A program made the position numbers and the translations under genes. Below are positions 1-10,124 of a stretch of 64,000 nt of DNA, piece after piece. Numbering within the stretch: the first letter of the stretch is position 1; each line of letters begins with the position of its first letter. Source of the stretch: Ignavibacteriales bacterium. Its GTDB lineage: Bacteria > Bacteroidota > Ignavibacteria > Ignavibacteriales > Ignavibacteriaceae. The stretch spans positions 372,001 through 436,000 of the forward strand of contig JADJMD010000012.1 in NCBI GenBank assembly GCA_016709765.1. The letters are read 5' to 3'. The notes beneath the pieces were generated by a model. The model had not been told where the DNA came from, ran no database searches, and was given only the letters and a program-made list of their open reading frames with translations.

Positions 1-537
1 AAGTGATACCATTTCATAATGCATAAAATCCCCAGCTAGATTAATAAAAAAAGCCAACTGTAAAAGCCTTAAGGCATAACATATATTCAATTTGTTTACA
101 TCATCTAAAATAATGCCAACTATTAAAAGTTAAAAACTTGAAACTATTTCCCAGAATAATAAATAATCGGATTAAGGATCTTTATTACTTTTAATAACAT
201 TTATAGATACTATTTCATCATTGAGAAATAATAGGAGCCTTGTTCCTCAACTTCTTAGAATACAATTTTTGTCGTTTTATTTATTATAAAATATTTTTGT
301 TTAGTGTGATAAAAAATCATTTTTTATCAATTGTTTTAAAAAAAGAAGTTTACGAACCAGATTGCTCCCTATCATTCGCTCACAAACAATTTATTGTATT
401 AAAGATTAAAAATAAAGAAATGCCCTTGCTTCAAATTTATGCAGGATTTGGGTCTTTTAAATGAACACCAGCTATTACTTATCCTGCACTGAATACTTAT
501 TTTAAAAAATGCACATTTGATTGTAGCTGCACATAAA
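1..537. other. Gene-free left edge
   Basis: I see no convincing gene in this stretch. A 74-codon plus-strand frame starting with TTG at 240 has an AGGAG only two bases from its start and a low-complexity translation, so I do not call it. A 10-bp palindrome GCCTTAAGGC lies at 66-75. No clear terminator follows the minus-strand gene that ends at 538. Confidence 0.5.
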
Positions 538-2163
538 TCACCCAAACAGAAGCTTAACAATAAATAGAGCACCAAGCATTCCTGCAACATCTGCTGCCAA
601 TCCTGCGGCTAAAGCATGGCGTGTGTTTTTAATATTTACAGCGCCAAAGTAAACTGCTAAAACATAAAATGTGGTTTCAGAGCTACCAAAAAATGTTGAA
701 ACTAAAATCCCGATAAACGAATCAGGACCGTGTACAGCGATAATATCAGCCATCACACCTAATGAACCGCTGCCGGAAAGTGGACGCATCAGCGCCATTG
801 GAAGCGCTTCTGCAGGCATTCCAAGTGGATCTGTTACAATCCGTAAAATTGGAATTAACCAATTATCCATCGCTCCGCCTGCTCTAAATATTGCAATCGC
901 AACAAGCATTGCAACTAAATACGGAATAATTCTTATCGCAATATTAAATCCTTCTTTAGCACCTTCTACAAATTGCTCATATACTTTTACTTTTTTAATT
1001 ACACCATACCCAACAAAAACAAAAATGAAAAATGGGATTGCAATAGTTGAGATAATCTGTACTAAATCTTTGAAGAATGTCGGCGGTAAAAAATTAAATG
1101 CGGAACCAATTGCAGATGATAAACCGGTTGTAAATGTCAAAATCAAAATTGTAATTAAGGATAAAACCGTAATTAAGAATTTAAGATTACTTTTAAACCA
1201 GCTTCCAAATCCATTTTTTTCGATGGGAAATCTTTCAAATAATTTTGCTACAGATAAACCAACTATAGTTGCACATGTGGATCCAAATAAAGATGTGGCA
1301 ATTATTATAGTTGGATCAGCACTGCCGGCAGCAGCACGAATTGCAATTGCCGTTGCAGGAATAATTGTCATTCCAGCAGTGTTAATTGCTAAAAATGTAA
1401 CCATTGAATTTGTTGCAGTGCCTTTGTTTGGATTTAAGCTATCTAATTCTTCCATCGCTTTTAATCCGAACGGAGTTGCGGCATTGCCAAGCCCAAGCAT
1501 ATTTGCAGAAATATTCATAACCATCGCGCCAACAGCCGGGTGATCTGGCGGAACTTCCGGGAATAATCTTTTAGTGATAGGTGTTAACCAGTTTGCAATA
1601 ATTTTTATAAGTCCGGCTTGCTCAGCAACTTTCATAACACCGAGCCACATTGCCATAATTCCAATTAAGCCAAGTGCTATTTCAACTGCAGTTCCTGCAA
1701 TGCCAATCGCATCATTAGTTACGCGTTTCATCGAAAGGAAACTAATTTTTTCAAAATAAACTTTTGATAAATATGTAACACTATCCTGCTTTGAATCAAT
1801 CTTTGCCTGAGCCAAAATATCATCATCTTTACCGGATGCTTTTGCAATTCTTTTAATAAATTCAGGCGAGTAAGTATCTGTTTTAAGATACAGCTGTATT
1901 GCTTTTTTATCATCCGAAAAAGAGCCAACACCTTTTACAACAATATTTTCGGATTCATTTGCAGAAAAAAATTTATTGTAACTTGTCTTTGATACTTCTA
2001 CCGCACAATCAAATCCCCCGCCCGCTTTGGGCGTTGAAGTTTTAACTGTAACTATTAATGGAACATCATTATTGTACGTATTTTGTGTGATGTCGGAAAT
2101 ATCAATGAAAAGTGCAGATGCAAGTCCAAGGAAGATTAGTGAGATCCAAACATAATTTAGCAA
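538..2163 (-). CDS. SpmA-SpmB fusion, nucleoside-recognition (Gate) domain membrane protein
   Basis: This is a 541-residue integral membrane protein with two Gate-type domains, roughly residues 145-280 and 370-530, matching spore maturation proteins A and B fused in one chain, as is usual in Bacteroidota. An N-terminal membrane segment is followed by an extracytoplasmic-looking insert (about residues 20-135) before the SpmA part. The segments NISANMLGLGNAATPFG and RPLSGSGSLG are typical of the family. The start is TTG at 2163, chosen because ACGGAG lies seven bases upstream. The family is linked to nucleoside or peptide transport, but the substrate is unknown. The preceding gene ends 43 bp upstream, so cotranscription is possible. 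Confidence 0.8.
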   Translation of the reverse strand: MLNYVWISLIFLGLASALFIDISDITQNTYNNDVPLIVTVKTSTPKAGGGFDCAVEVSKTSYNKFFSANESENIVVKGVGSFSDDKKAIQLYLKTDTYSPEFIKRIAKASGKDDDILAQAKIDSKQDSVTYLSKVYFEKISFLSMKRVTNDAIGIAGTAVEIALGLIGIMAMWLGVMKVAEQAGLIKIIANWLTPITKRLFPEVPPDHPAVGAMVMNISANMLGLGNAATPFGLKAMEELDSLNPNKGTATNSMVTFLAINTAGMTIIPATAIAIRAAAGSADPTIIIATSLFGSTCATIVGLSVAKLFERFPIEKNGFGSWFKSNLKFLITVLSLITILILTFTTGLSSAIGSAFNFLPPTFFKDLVQIISTIAIPFFIFVFVGYGVIKKVKVYEQFVEGAKEGFNIAIRIIPYLVAMLVAIAIFRAGGAMDNWLIPILRIVTDPLGMPAEALPMALMRPLSGSGSLGVMADIIAVHGPDSFIGILVSTFFGSSETTFYVLAVYFGAVNIKNTRHALAAGLAADVAGMLGALFIVKLLFG

Positions 2164-2206
2164 GGCAATTCTCCGTGTTGGTAGAAGAATAAATTAGAAA
2201 ATGAGG

Positions 2207-2665
2207 TTAAATTCCTTCTTCGATCAGTGCTTTGATTTCGTTCGTATCCAAAATTACAGGCCTAAGATTTTCTAGTACTTCATATTCATCGACTTTGAAA
2301 GCCGGTGAGTATTTAAGACGATACAATTCAGCTATCTGATCCTTGAGTTTACTATCATCAACATCTTTTATCTCACCATTTATGGTAATGGAAGATAATC
2401 TGTAGGTAAACTCTTTTGATTTGTCTGATAACTTATCGCTGGATGAAACAGAAAAAGTACCCGCTGATCCATATTTTACGAGTTCAGTATTTTCATCACT
2501 GCTGTCTAAATATGTATAAATATTTTTATCAAGGTAAACAAAATTACAGGCCATCTGCATTAGCTTTTCATTTGCAAGCTGTATGCAAAGAATACCTGAT
2601 GATGCTTGTACTATTTGCTTTTCAATTTCAGCGATGTCTCTTATTTGTGTTATTTGCTTTTTCAT
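2207..2665 (-). CDS. Small protein, possible PNPOx-like split barrel
   Basis: A 152-residue soluble protein without signal peptide or membrane segment. The pattern of short alternating strands in residues 20-110, including a segment like FVYLDKNIYTYLDSSDENT, resembles FMN-binding split-barrel proteins of the pyridoxamine-phosphate-oxidase/HugZ type, where a strand of this kind precedes a conserved S/T-rich loop. That assignment is an inference from pattern only; I see no decisive motif. It lies 22 bp downstream of the helicase-nuclease gene on the same strand and probably belongs to the same transcript. A purine-rich AAGGGG lies about 17 bases before the ATG. Confidence 0.5.
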   Translation of the reverse strand: MKKQITQIRDIAEIEKQIVQASSGILCIQLANEKLMQMACNFVYLDKNIYTYLDSSDENTELVKYGSAGTFSVSSSDKLSDKSKEFTYRLSSITINGEIKDVDDSKLKDQIAELYRLKYSPAFKVDEYEVLENLRPVILDTNEIKALIEEGI

Positions 2666-2686
2666 AATTTATCTTTTTTGTTCCCC

Positions 2687-5600
2687 TTAATAGATAATAC
2701 ATTTATTCGATAATCCTGAAAACGAACAAACCTTACAGTGTTTCAAGTTCTTTTCAGAATTCTTATTTCTAATTGATTTGACAATGTTTGAAATCTCATT
2801 TTCAAGCTGCTGCATTTCCTGTTTATCATAGTTAATGGTAACAAGCTCGTCGGGATGTTTTATAAAAACCAAACTGCCCTCAAAAGTGTCAAACTTAGTA
2901 AATAACTTGCTTGCAATATATAAATAAAATTTCAATTGCATTAAATAATATTCTGAGTGTTTTTTGATTTCATTCCTTTTGATATCATCGGTTTTATAGT
3001 CCAAAATCAATACTTTATTATCAGTAAAGATTATTTTATCAATTACACCGTGCAGAAAATAGTCCTGATCTGCTGCATAAATTTCAAATTCATTCTTATA
3101 ATTATTCGATCCCGTAATCAACGAAAATATTTTGGATTTTTGAAAAGATGTTAAATCACTCTCCAATCTCTCGATTAACGTCTCAGATAATTTTTCAATT
3201 ATTTTATTAGATATAAATTCTTCATCTATAAATTCAGTTATTTCTTTTGGATTGATAGATTTTTCCATCGCTTTATGAAAAAGTCTTCCGTATAAAGCAG
3301 TATCATAATCTTTAATTTCACTTTCAACTGATTCAAATCTTTCATCATCACTTTCAAATTCATTTTCTGTGTCATCATTTGTAAAGTATTTTTGATTTTT
3401 CTGTTTATCTGCAAACTTAAAATTCATATAATCAGAATTTAACTTACCAAAACCGTAATCATAGGTAAGCAGATATTTTAATGGACATTGGCTATATATA
3501 GAAACTTTAGATGCTGATATTATTTCTCCTTTTTCTTGTGAATACAGTGAAGTTATATTTAACTCAGATTTATCAAATTTCTTAGTCTCTTTTTCAATTT
3601 TAATATTTTCTATTTCAATGTTAGTCGTAATCGGAATTTTAACTTTTATTTGCTCTTTTCTATTTACAAATTTATCATTTTCTAATAGCAGCATTTCTAA
3701 TTGATCAGTAATATTTATCTTCTCATTCTCAAATTTATTTTTCAATCCGGCTGCTAATAAGTTGATGAAAGAATCTTTTTTAAATCCGGCATCCTTTTTA
3801 AAAGCGGATGTAATATATAGTTCATCTTTAGCACGAGTTACAGCAACATACAATAATCTTTTAAGCTCTGCATTGTTTTTCTTTTCCTCAAAATAATTAT
3901 GCATCAAAGCTATTGGAGCGGCAAGATAATCCTCAAAATAATTTTGATTTATAGGAAGTTTTGTTAGTAATCCAAAATTCTTATCAACTTTAACATCTCC
4001 GGATTTTATTGTATTTGAAATTCCGGCTTCATCTGTTTTGTACAAAAACACTACCGGAAATTCCAATCCTTTCGATTGATGAATTGTCATCATCTGCACA
4101 GCATTTGCGTTTGAAGTAATAGCTGCTTGCGGTTCATCCGCTAAATTAGAAATAGAATCCTTTATAAATGCTAAAAAGTCATATAAATTTCTAAAACCAA
4201 CTGCATTAAAGTTCCTTGCAATGCTAATTAGTTTATTAAGGTTCGCAATCTCCTGATCGCTGTCATTACGTGATGATAGAATTGAAATGAAATTTCTGTC
4301 CGTAATTATTTTGTAAATTAAATCCGGCAGACTAACTGAACTGCTCATCGAAATGTTTTCATTCAGTAATTTGCAGATATTTACTATTTCCCCCATATCT
4401 TTTACTAAATTAATTTTTCTCCAAAAACTCCTGCCTTTGTTTAATGATATTTCAAAAAGTTTGGAATCAGAAACATTAAAAAATGGAGATCGCAATAATC
4501 CAATAAGAGCAGCGCTATTATTTTCATCCGCAAGAAAGGATAAGTAGTTAATAACATCAGTAATGGATTGTCTTTGATAAAATCCCCTTCCACCAACTAT
4601 CGCAAAAGGTATTTCGTATTTTATAAAAACTTTTTCAAGATCAGCAAAGTATTTTCTTTTTCTTACAAGGATCGAAATATCTTTAAATGAATAATTCTTA
4701 TTTGAGAGTAAGAGTAATATTTTCTTTGCTACTAATTCCGCTTCTGAATCCGTTGTTGTTTCATCAGCCTCCCTTGAAACTAAAAACTCTACGTGTCCGG
4801 CTTTATCATCAATACGGGCACAAACTAAATCAGTTGCAGGCACTTCGCCTATACTTTCATCAGGATTACTAAACAAATTTCTAAAAACATAGTTGCAAAA
4901 AGTGCAAATTGCCGGAGTCATTCTAAAACTATCCGGCAAACTTAAAAGATTTTTTTTACCAACAGATTTTTTAATATCGCTTCGGGTAAGATTAAATATC
5001 TCAATTTCTGCATCCCTAAATTTGTAAATACTTTGTTTCTCATCACCAACAATAAACAGCTTACCACCTTTTAGGTAATCTAAAATTGGTAGAAATATTT
5101 GGTATTGAATTTCATTCGTATCCTGAAATTCATCAACCATTATAAACTTATATTTTTCAGAAATTGATTTCTGTACTTTATCGTTTTCTAAGAGTTTTTT
5201 TGTGTAGAGCAAAATATCTTCATAATCGATAAATCCTTCATTTTTTTTCTTCTCTTCATAAATATTTAACGCAAAATCAAAAAATGTTATAAGCGTTTTA
5301 CCAAAGCGGGCTAATTCAAGCTCTATTTCTGAATGATTTTCCGGGAGTTGAAACTCGTTAAGCGTTTTCATTAAATCTTCTGCAAGCACAACTTCGTGAT
5401 TTAATGATTCGGCTATCTCATTCTTTAAATACCCGCGTTTACGGATTGTACATTTTTCTGTAAAGCATAATGATTTTATTTCGCTTAGTATTTTTAATAT
5501 TTGTGTAAGATCAGTTTCTGTTTTTAATCTTTCAAGTTTCGAAATTACTTCAACTGCATTTGTGTTTTTGGGATCTAATTCTTGAACTGTAGAATTGATT

Positions 5601-6280
5601 AAACTAATATTTAGAAAAAAATCATTTTTTAGTTTATTCCAGATAATGATAAAATTATTAGAGAATTCTGTAAAGAAGAATTCCGAAATACTTTTTTCAT
5701 CTAACTTATAAATTCTACTTTTAACTAAAAATATATTCTTGCGATTCTTAATCAGTTTTACAATTTGGTTCTGCAGTTTAATTTTTGATGAAAAGATTCT
5801 GATTAAATATTTAAGTTCTTCACTTACTAGTTTATCTTCAAATGAATCTCGAATCATTTCTTCAACAGAAAGTTCTATAAGTTCTTCAGATAATTTTTCA
5901 TCAATGGGAATAAATCGTGCGTCAAGATCTACTTCAACAGGATATTCATGTAAAACACTTATACAAAAAGAATGAATAGTTGAAATGTTTGCTGAAACTA
6001 ATTGTCGCCTAATTTTTTCAAGTTGCTTTTTTTCATTTAAGCTGGTGCTTTCATTTATCTTTTCATCAATCAGGATTGAAACCTTTAGATAGAGCTCACT
6101 TGCTGCTTTTTCAGTAAAAGTAATAGCAGCTACACTTGAAATTTCATACTGATCTTTGGTTAGTGCTTCAAGATATTTTCTGGCTAGTACAAATGTTTTA
6201 CCTGAGCCGGCATTAGCTGTTAAAGCCATATGCCCGCTAGTGGATAACGCAAGCTCCTGATGTGGAGTTAGTTTACTCAT
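2687..6280 (-). CDS. AddA/RecB-like UvrD-family helicase-nuclease
   Basis: A 1197-residue superfamily 1 DNA helicase fused to a C-terminal RecB-type nuclease, expected to resect double-strand breaks. Visible motifs are Walker A AGSGKT at residues 24-29, motif II VDEFQDT with Asp383, the motif TIHQSKGLEFPVVFL, and the nuclease core DYKTD at 1094-1098 preceded by HGVIDK. Cys932 (in SQCPLKY) and Cys1182, Cys1185 and Cys1194 at the extreme C-terminus resemble the four-cysteine iron-sulfur nuclease of AddB/Cas4. The start overlaps the stop of the kinase gene upstream by 8 bp. No addB- or recC-like partner is adjacent on either side. It could be an AddA whose partner lies elsewhere, or a single-chain helicase-nuclease. 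Confidence 0.85.
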   Translation of the reverse strand: MSKLTPHQELALSTSGHMALTANAGSGKTFVLARKYLEALTKDQYEISSVAAITFTEKAASELYLKVSILIDEKINESTSLNEKKQLEKIRRQLVSANISTIHSFCISVLHEYPVEVDLDARFIPIDEKLSEELIELSVEEMIRDSFEDKLVSEELKYLIRIFSSKIKLQNQIVKLIKNRKNIFLVKSRIYKLDEKSISEFFFTEFSNNFIIIWNKLKNDFFLNISLINSTVQELDPKNTNAVEVISKLERLKTETDLTQILKILSEIKSLCFTEKCTIRKRGYLKNEIAESLNHEVVLAEDLMKTLNEFQLPENHSEIELELARFGKTLITFFDFALNIYEEKKKNEGFIDYEDILLYTKKLLENDKVQKSISEKYKFIMVDEFQDTNEIQYQIFLPILDYLKGGKLFIVGDEKQSIYKFRDAEIEIFNLTRSDIKKSVGKKNLLSLPDSFRMTPAICTFCNYVFRNLFSNPDESIGEVPATDLVCARIDDKAGHVEFLVSREADETTTDSEAELVAKKILLLLSNKNYSFKDISILVRKRKYFADLEKVFIKYEIPFAIVGGRGFYQRQSITDVINYLSFLADENNSAALIGLLRSPFFNVSDSKLFEISLNKGRSFWRKINLVKDMGEIVNICKLLNENISMSSSVSLPDLIYKIITDRNFISILSSRNDSDQEIANLNKLISIARNFNAVGFRNLYDFLAFIKDSISNLADEPQAAITSNANAVQMMTIHQSKGLEFPVVFLYKTDEAGISNTIKSGDVKVDKNFGLLTKLPINQNYFEDYLAAPIALMHNYFEEKKNNAELKRLLYVAVTRAKDELYITSAFKKDAGFKKDSFINLLAAGLKNKFENEKINITDQLEMLLLENDKFVNRKEQIKVKIPITTNIEIENIKIEKETKKFDKSELNITSLYSQEKGEIISASKVSIYSQCPLKYLLTYDYGFGKLNSDYMNFKFADKQKNQKYFTNDDTENEFESDDERFESVESEIKDYDTALYGRLFHKAMEKSINPKEITEFIDEEFISNKIIEKLSETLIERLESDLTSFQKSKIFSLITGSNNYKNEFEIYAADQDYFLHGVIDKIIFTDNKVLILDYKTDDIKRNEIKKHSEYYLMQLKFYLYIASKLFTKFDTFEGSLVFIKHPDELVTINYDKQEMQQLENEISNIVKSIRNKNSEKNLKHCKVCSFSGLSNKCIIY

Positions 6281-9200
6281 TTATAATTTTATTAAAAGTA
6301 TCTTTAGCAGGAAAAATAATTTCAAAAACTGTTTTTTGAGGTACGCTGGATCTTAATTTGATTTCACCATTAATACTTGTCATAAATCTTTTAGCAAGAC
6401 TTAATCCCAGACCCATTCCTTGTTTTTTGGTTGTAAAATGTTCATCAAATATTTTTTCTTTTTCAGAATCTATTATCCCGTTGCCGTTATCAGTTAAAAT
6501 TGCAATGTAATTTGTTGCAACCGAATTCAATTCTATAGTTATTAATGTTGCGTTGGCTTGCAATGCATTTCTAATCAGGTTGATGAACATTCTTCTTAGT
6601 TGACTTAAATCAGCATCTATAAATGCTTTGTTTAGCTCCGTAATAATTTTGATTGATGTTTTTTCGTGGATGAACATGTTAACCGTATCATTTAAAACTG
6701 CAAGCATATCGATCGTTTCAATTTTAAGACTTGGCATTTTAGCAAATCTGGAAAACTCCGATGCAATTTGATTTAGATTATCAATCTGATTTAATACCGT
6801 ATTAGAGACCTTATCAAACAATTTGTCAAAATCTTTACTTTTATCTTTATAAGAGATTATTAGTTGCTGTAGTGCCAACTTCATCGGTGTGAGAGGATTT
6901 TTAATTTCGTGAGCGACTTGCTTCGCCATTTCCTTCCAAGCTGCTTCTCTTTCCATTTCTGCAAGTTCTGTTTGATTTTTTTTCAACTCGGAAGTCATCT
7001 GATTAAATCCATCTAAAAGATCTTTAATTTCTCCTCGTTCTCTATGATCAATCTTAACATTAAGATCACCTTTACTAACAGCATCTGTAGCAACCGTTAA
7101 TTGCTGAATTGGTTGTGAGATTTGATTCGCAAAAAATGTACTGATTATAATGATAATAATTACTGCAAAAGAATAAATACCAAAAATTATTACATTAATC
7201 TCAGTTGTTGAAAAAACTATTTTAATTTTGTTGAACGCATCATTAACAGAAAGTATGTAATCCTTATTGTTTACCTTAATAATTCTATAATAGGAATCAT
7301 ACTTATATCCTCCAACTTTTTCGGCGGCAACATATTCCTGGTATCGCAAATAATTTAAATGATAGTACGCCTGCGGATTTAATTTTCGGTCGAACAATCC
7401 AATACGGTTGTAGATATCTGTTGAATTATAGATTTGGTCTGTTAAATCATAAAGGGCAAATGATATTCCTAACTCCTGTGTAGCATTTTCAGATGCCACG
7501 ACGATATCACGTTTTTTATTTTTATCAATCTGACTTGTCAGATGTTTTTCAATATAGTTTGCTCTCTGGCTAAGTTCATTTAATATTCCTTCTTTTGCGC
7601 GCTCACTTACAATTTTTGAATTGTACAATGCCAAAACAACAACAGGAATGATCGAAATGACTAAGAAAGCAAAAAGCAGTTTTGATTTAAAACTTTGAGT
7701 AAGTTTTCCAAGTCTACTTAACACGATTATTATAAATGCAAAAACAATAAACAAAGAATGGATGATGAATATTTTAAAGAAGTTGAATAGATTCCAAGAA
7801 AAAGCTTTTTCTTCCACAGAAACTGTTGTGGTAAAAATTGAAAGGTCATTTGGGATTCTTAGTAAATAAGTTTCATAAGTTTCAGAATCAAATCTAATTT
7901 TTAGCCAGGCTTCGTTATATAAACTATCAACTTTTGTTTGCAGGATTTGTTTTATTTGATCACGTGAGGGATAAATATCACCATAAACTTCAGTTAGTAT
8001 TGAACCATTAAATTGAAATATTTTAAGTTGCTTAACATCAATTACACGATTAAGAATAGATAAATTTGACTCAATAAAATCTGGGAAACTAGCGGCGCCA
8101 ATCGATTTAATATCAAAGCTAACAAATACAGAAACGTAACCTTTGGTTATTCCCCTTTCTTCTATTTTAATAATACCTGTATAATATTTATCAGACTTTC
8201 CTTTATCGCTTTCTAATTCAACAATATTTATTTCGTTCGGTTTACTTAAATAATCAAACACTTTTTTATCGGGATTTAATCCAACATAATACTCACCCAA
8301 AATATTTTTATTTTTATCATAAAATCTAATTCCAGAGTTTAATGATTCACGCTGCATTGCACTGTTCGCCCAAATTTTAAAAGCAAGTGCATCATAATTT
8401 GCATAACGATCACCAAATATTCTAAAAATATCGTTATTGTTTTTAATATCCCGTAATGTTTCATCCAGCATAAATGAAAGAAGATTTGAATCCGCTCTGT
8501 TAATCTCAAAAGCTGTGGTTTTAAGAGATTCTCTTTCCAACTTTGTGTTAAAGTAATTAAGAAGGGCGATAGATATAATTGATCCAATGAGCAGAATAAA
8601 TAAATAATTGTAGATAGAATTTTTATTCTTAAATGTAATCTGATAGAAAAGAAAAAATAAAAGCAGCACAAAAACTAGAAGCATAACAAGAGGTATTAAT
8701 GCATCTTTGCTAAAATAAAATGATGTTCCTAATATTAATGTAATAACTGTGATGATAATAAATATTTTGCTCTTGTTGGAGGATTTTACTTCAAAATCTA
8801 TAAACTTAAAAATCAGATTTATTGCACCCATTATTGCTAGCACAGAAGCAAATGCAAGAAGTAGCATGTTAAAATTCATTGCAAAAGAAGGTAAATCCGG
8901 AAGAATATTTGGCTCTTTAAAATACCTTATTGTTGAGTCAAAAATTATACTTCTGATTGCAGCGCTTAAGCCTCTTAGGATTAGAAAAATAATTATAGAT
9001 AATCCTATCGCACCAACATAACCTGCATATTTGTATTTAATTTTTTTCGATGAGTGTAGATAATTTCGTGTATATCTGAATATTTGTACTGCCACAAGTA
9101 CGATAAACAGAATAGTTGTAAAAAATTCAATCGGCGATTTTACAATTCCCCATCCAAATGCAGATGAAAAATAAGATGGATCTGATAATGGGCCGCTAAT

Positions 9201-10124
9201 AAAATTTGATGGAAAACCCACAACAAAAATTATTGCTCTAAGTGCGGCTAAATAAATAATTAAAAGAATAAACCTAAACAAATGTGAACTGAGTTTTCCA
9301 AAATCATTTTTCAATCCAAATCCAACAAATAAAATTGCAAGCACTACAAGCAGAGATTGAATTTTTGTAGAAGTTTCTTTTGTTTTGGATACAGTACCGT
9401 TTAACAACGGCTTAACAAAAGTTACTACACCTATTTTGATTTGTTTGGTGTTTAATAATTCAAAAGAATATTTCCTTCCATCTCTAGATTTTTCAGCATA
9501 CGGCGAGTAATCAATTTCTATATCATTTTGAAATCTTGAGTTAAGTTCACTTGTAAAATTGATATTTCTCGAAAATTGATTATTAAGTTTAAATTTTTCT
9601 TCAATTGAGGTTGAAATTGAAATATAAAATATATCCGATTCAAGATGTGTTGTATCAATGATTGATAAGTAGTTAACTAGATCTTTAGATAGGAAATAAG
9701 TTTCACCCAATGGAAAACTTAATGGAAATAATTCATCCTGTTCAATTGCAATTATCTGATTCCACGCAATCAACTTTCCATTTGGTGCAAAAATTTCTAT
9801 CGAATAATTATCAAATTCTTTATCATTAATTAGCCTTACAATTTCTTTATAAGATTCATTTTCTGGTGTAAGTGATTTTCGAAGATCCTGACGAATTAAA
9901 TTTATTTTATCAACAATGTTGTTCTGCTTATCATCAAAATCAGCGGTTATGGATTTTTGTAATTCTGATATTTTATCAGTTAAAATTGAATCCCAATTTT
10001 CTTTGGTCGTGTTTAAAAAGGATTCAGTAATTATACCGGAAACAGCAAGTAAAATTAAAATAAAAAAGACGATAGAGAAATATTTTCTATCGCCTTTAAA
10101 CTTTTCAGTTATCTTTTTAAACAT
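6273..10124 (-). CDS. NtrY-like multi-pass membrane sensor histidine kinase
   Basis: A 1283-residue sensor kinase. An N-terminal membrane helix (about 17-38) is followed by an extracytoplasmic region to about 255, then a block of roughly eight membrane helices to about 540, a second extracytoplasmic domain, further helices, and a third outside loop before the last helix near 980. Cytoplasmic HAMP (SQPIQQLTVATDAVSKGD), HisKA with the phosphorylatable His1072 in AHEIKNPLTP, and a HATPase domain (NLIRNALQAN, DNGNGI, GMGLGL) complete it. The HEIKNPLTP box is typical of NtrY. No response regulator is adjacent. Its ATG overlaps the preceding stop as TAATG and its stop overlaps the helicase start, so translation of the three genes is probably coupled. 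The ligand is unknown. Confidence 0.88.
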   Translation of the reverse strand: MFKKITEKFKGDRKYFSIVFFILILLAVSGIITESFLNTTKENWDSILTDKISELQKSITADFDDKQNNIVDKINLIRQDLRKSLTPENESYKEIVRLINDKEFDNYSIEIFAPNGKLIAWNQIIAIEQDELFPLSFPLGETYFLSKDLVNYLSIIDTTHLESDIFYISISTSIEEKFKLNNQFSRNINFTSELNSRFQNDIEIDYSPYAEKSRDGRKYSFELLNTKQIKIGVVTFVKPLLNGTVSKTKETSTKIQSLLVVLAILFVGFGLKNDFGKLSSHLFRFILLIIYLAALRAIIFVVGFPSNFISGPLSDPSYFSSAFGWGIVKSPIEFFTTILFIVLVAVQIFRYTRNYLHSSKKIKYKYAGYVGAIGLSIIIFLILRGLSAAIRSIIFDSTIRYFKEPNILPDLPSFAMNFNMLLLAFASVLAIMGAINLIFKFIDFEVKSSNKSKIFIIITVITLILGTSFYFSKDALIPLVMLLVFVLLLFFLFYQITFKNKNSIYNYLFILLIGSIISIALLNYFNTKLERESLKTTAFEINRADSNLLSFMLDETLRDIKNNNDIFRIFGDRYANYDALAFKIWANSAMQRESLNSGIRFYDKNKNILGEYYVGLNPDKKVFDYLSKPNEINIVELESDKGKSDKYYTGIIKIEERGITKGYVSVFVSFDIKSIGAASFPDFIESNLSILNRVIDVKQLKIFQFNGSILTEVYGDIYPSRDQIKQILQTKVDSLYNEAWLKIRFDSETYETYLLRIPNDLSIFTTTVSVEEKAFSWNLFNFFKIFIIHSLFIVFAFIIIVLSRLGKLTQSFKSKLLFAFLVISIIPVVVLALYNSKIVSERAKEGILNELSQRANYIEKHLTSQIDKNKKRDIVVASENATQELGISFALYDLTDQIYNSTDIYNRIGLFDRKLNPQAYYHLNYLRYQEYVAAEKVGGYKYDSYYRIIKVNNKDYILSVNDAFNKIKIVFSTTEINVIIFGIYSFAVIIIIIISTFFANQISQPIQQLTVATDAVSKGDLNVKIDHRERGEIKDLLDGFNQMTSELKKNQTELAEMEREAAWKEMAKQVAHEIKNPLTPMKLALQQLIISYKDKSKDFDKLFDKVSNTVLNQIDNLNQIASEFSRFAKMPSLKIETIDMLAVLNDTVNMFIHEKTSIKIITELNKAFIDADLSQLRRMFINLIRNALQANATLITIELNSVATNYIAILTDNGNGIIDSEKEKIFDEHFTTKKQGMGLGLSLAKRFMTSINGEIKLRSSVPQKTVFEIIFPAKDTFNKIINE

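Noticed and set aside
240..464. Plus-strand 74-codon frame with TTG start
   Set aside because: AGGAG is only two bases from the TTG, the translation is AT-driven low complexity, and no motif is present.
671..1543. 290-codon plus-strand open frame
   Set aside because: It lies wholly opposite the SpmA-SpmB fusion; the translation is a repetitive Ile/Pro/Ala shadow of membrane-helix codons on the other strand.
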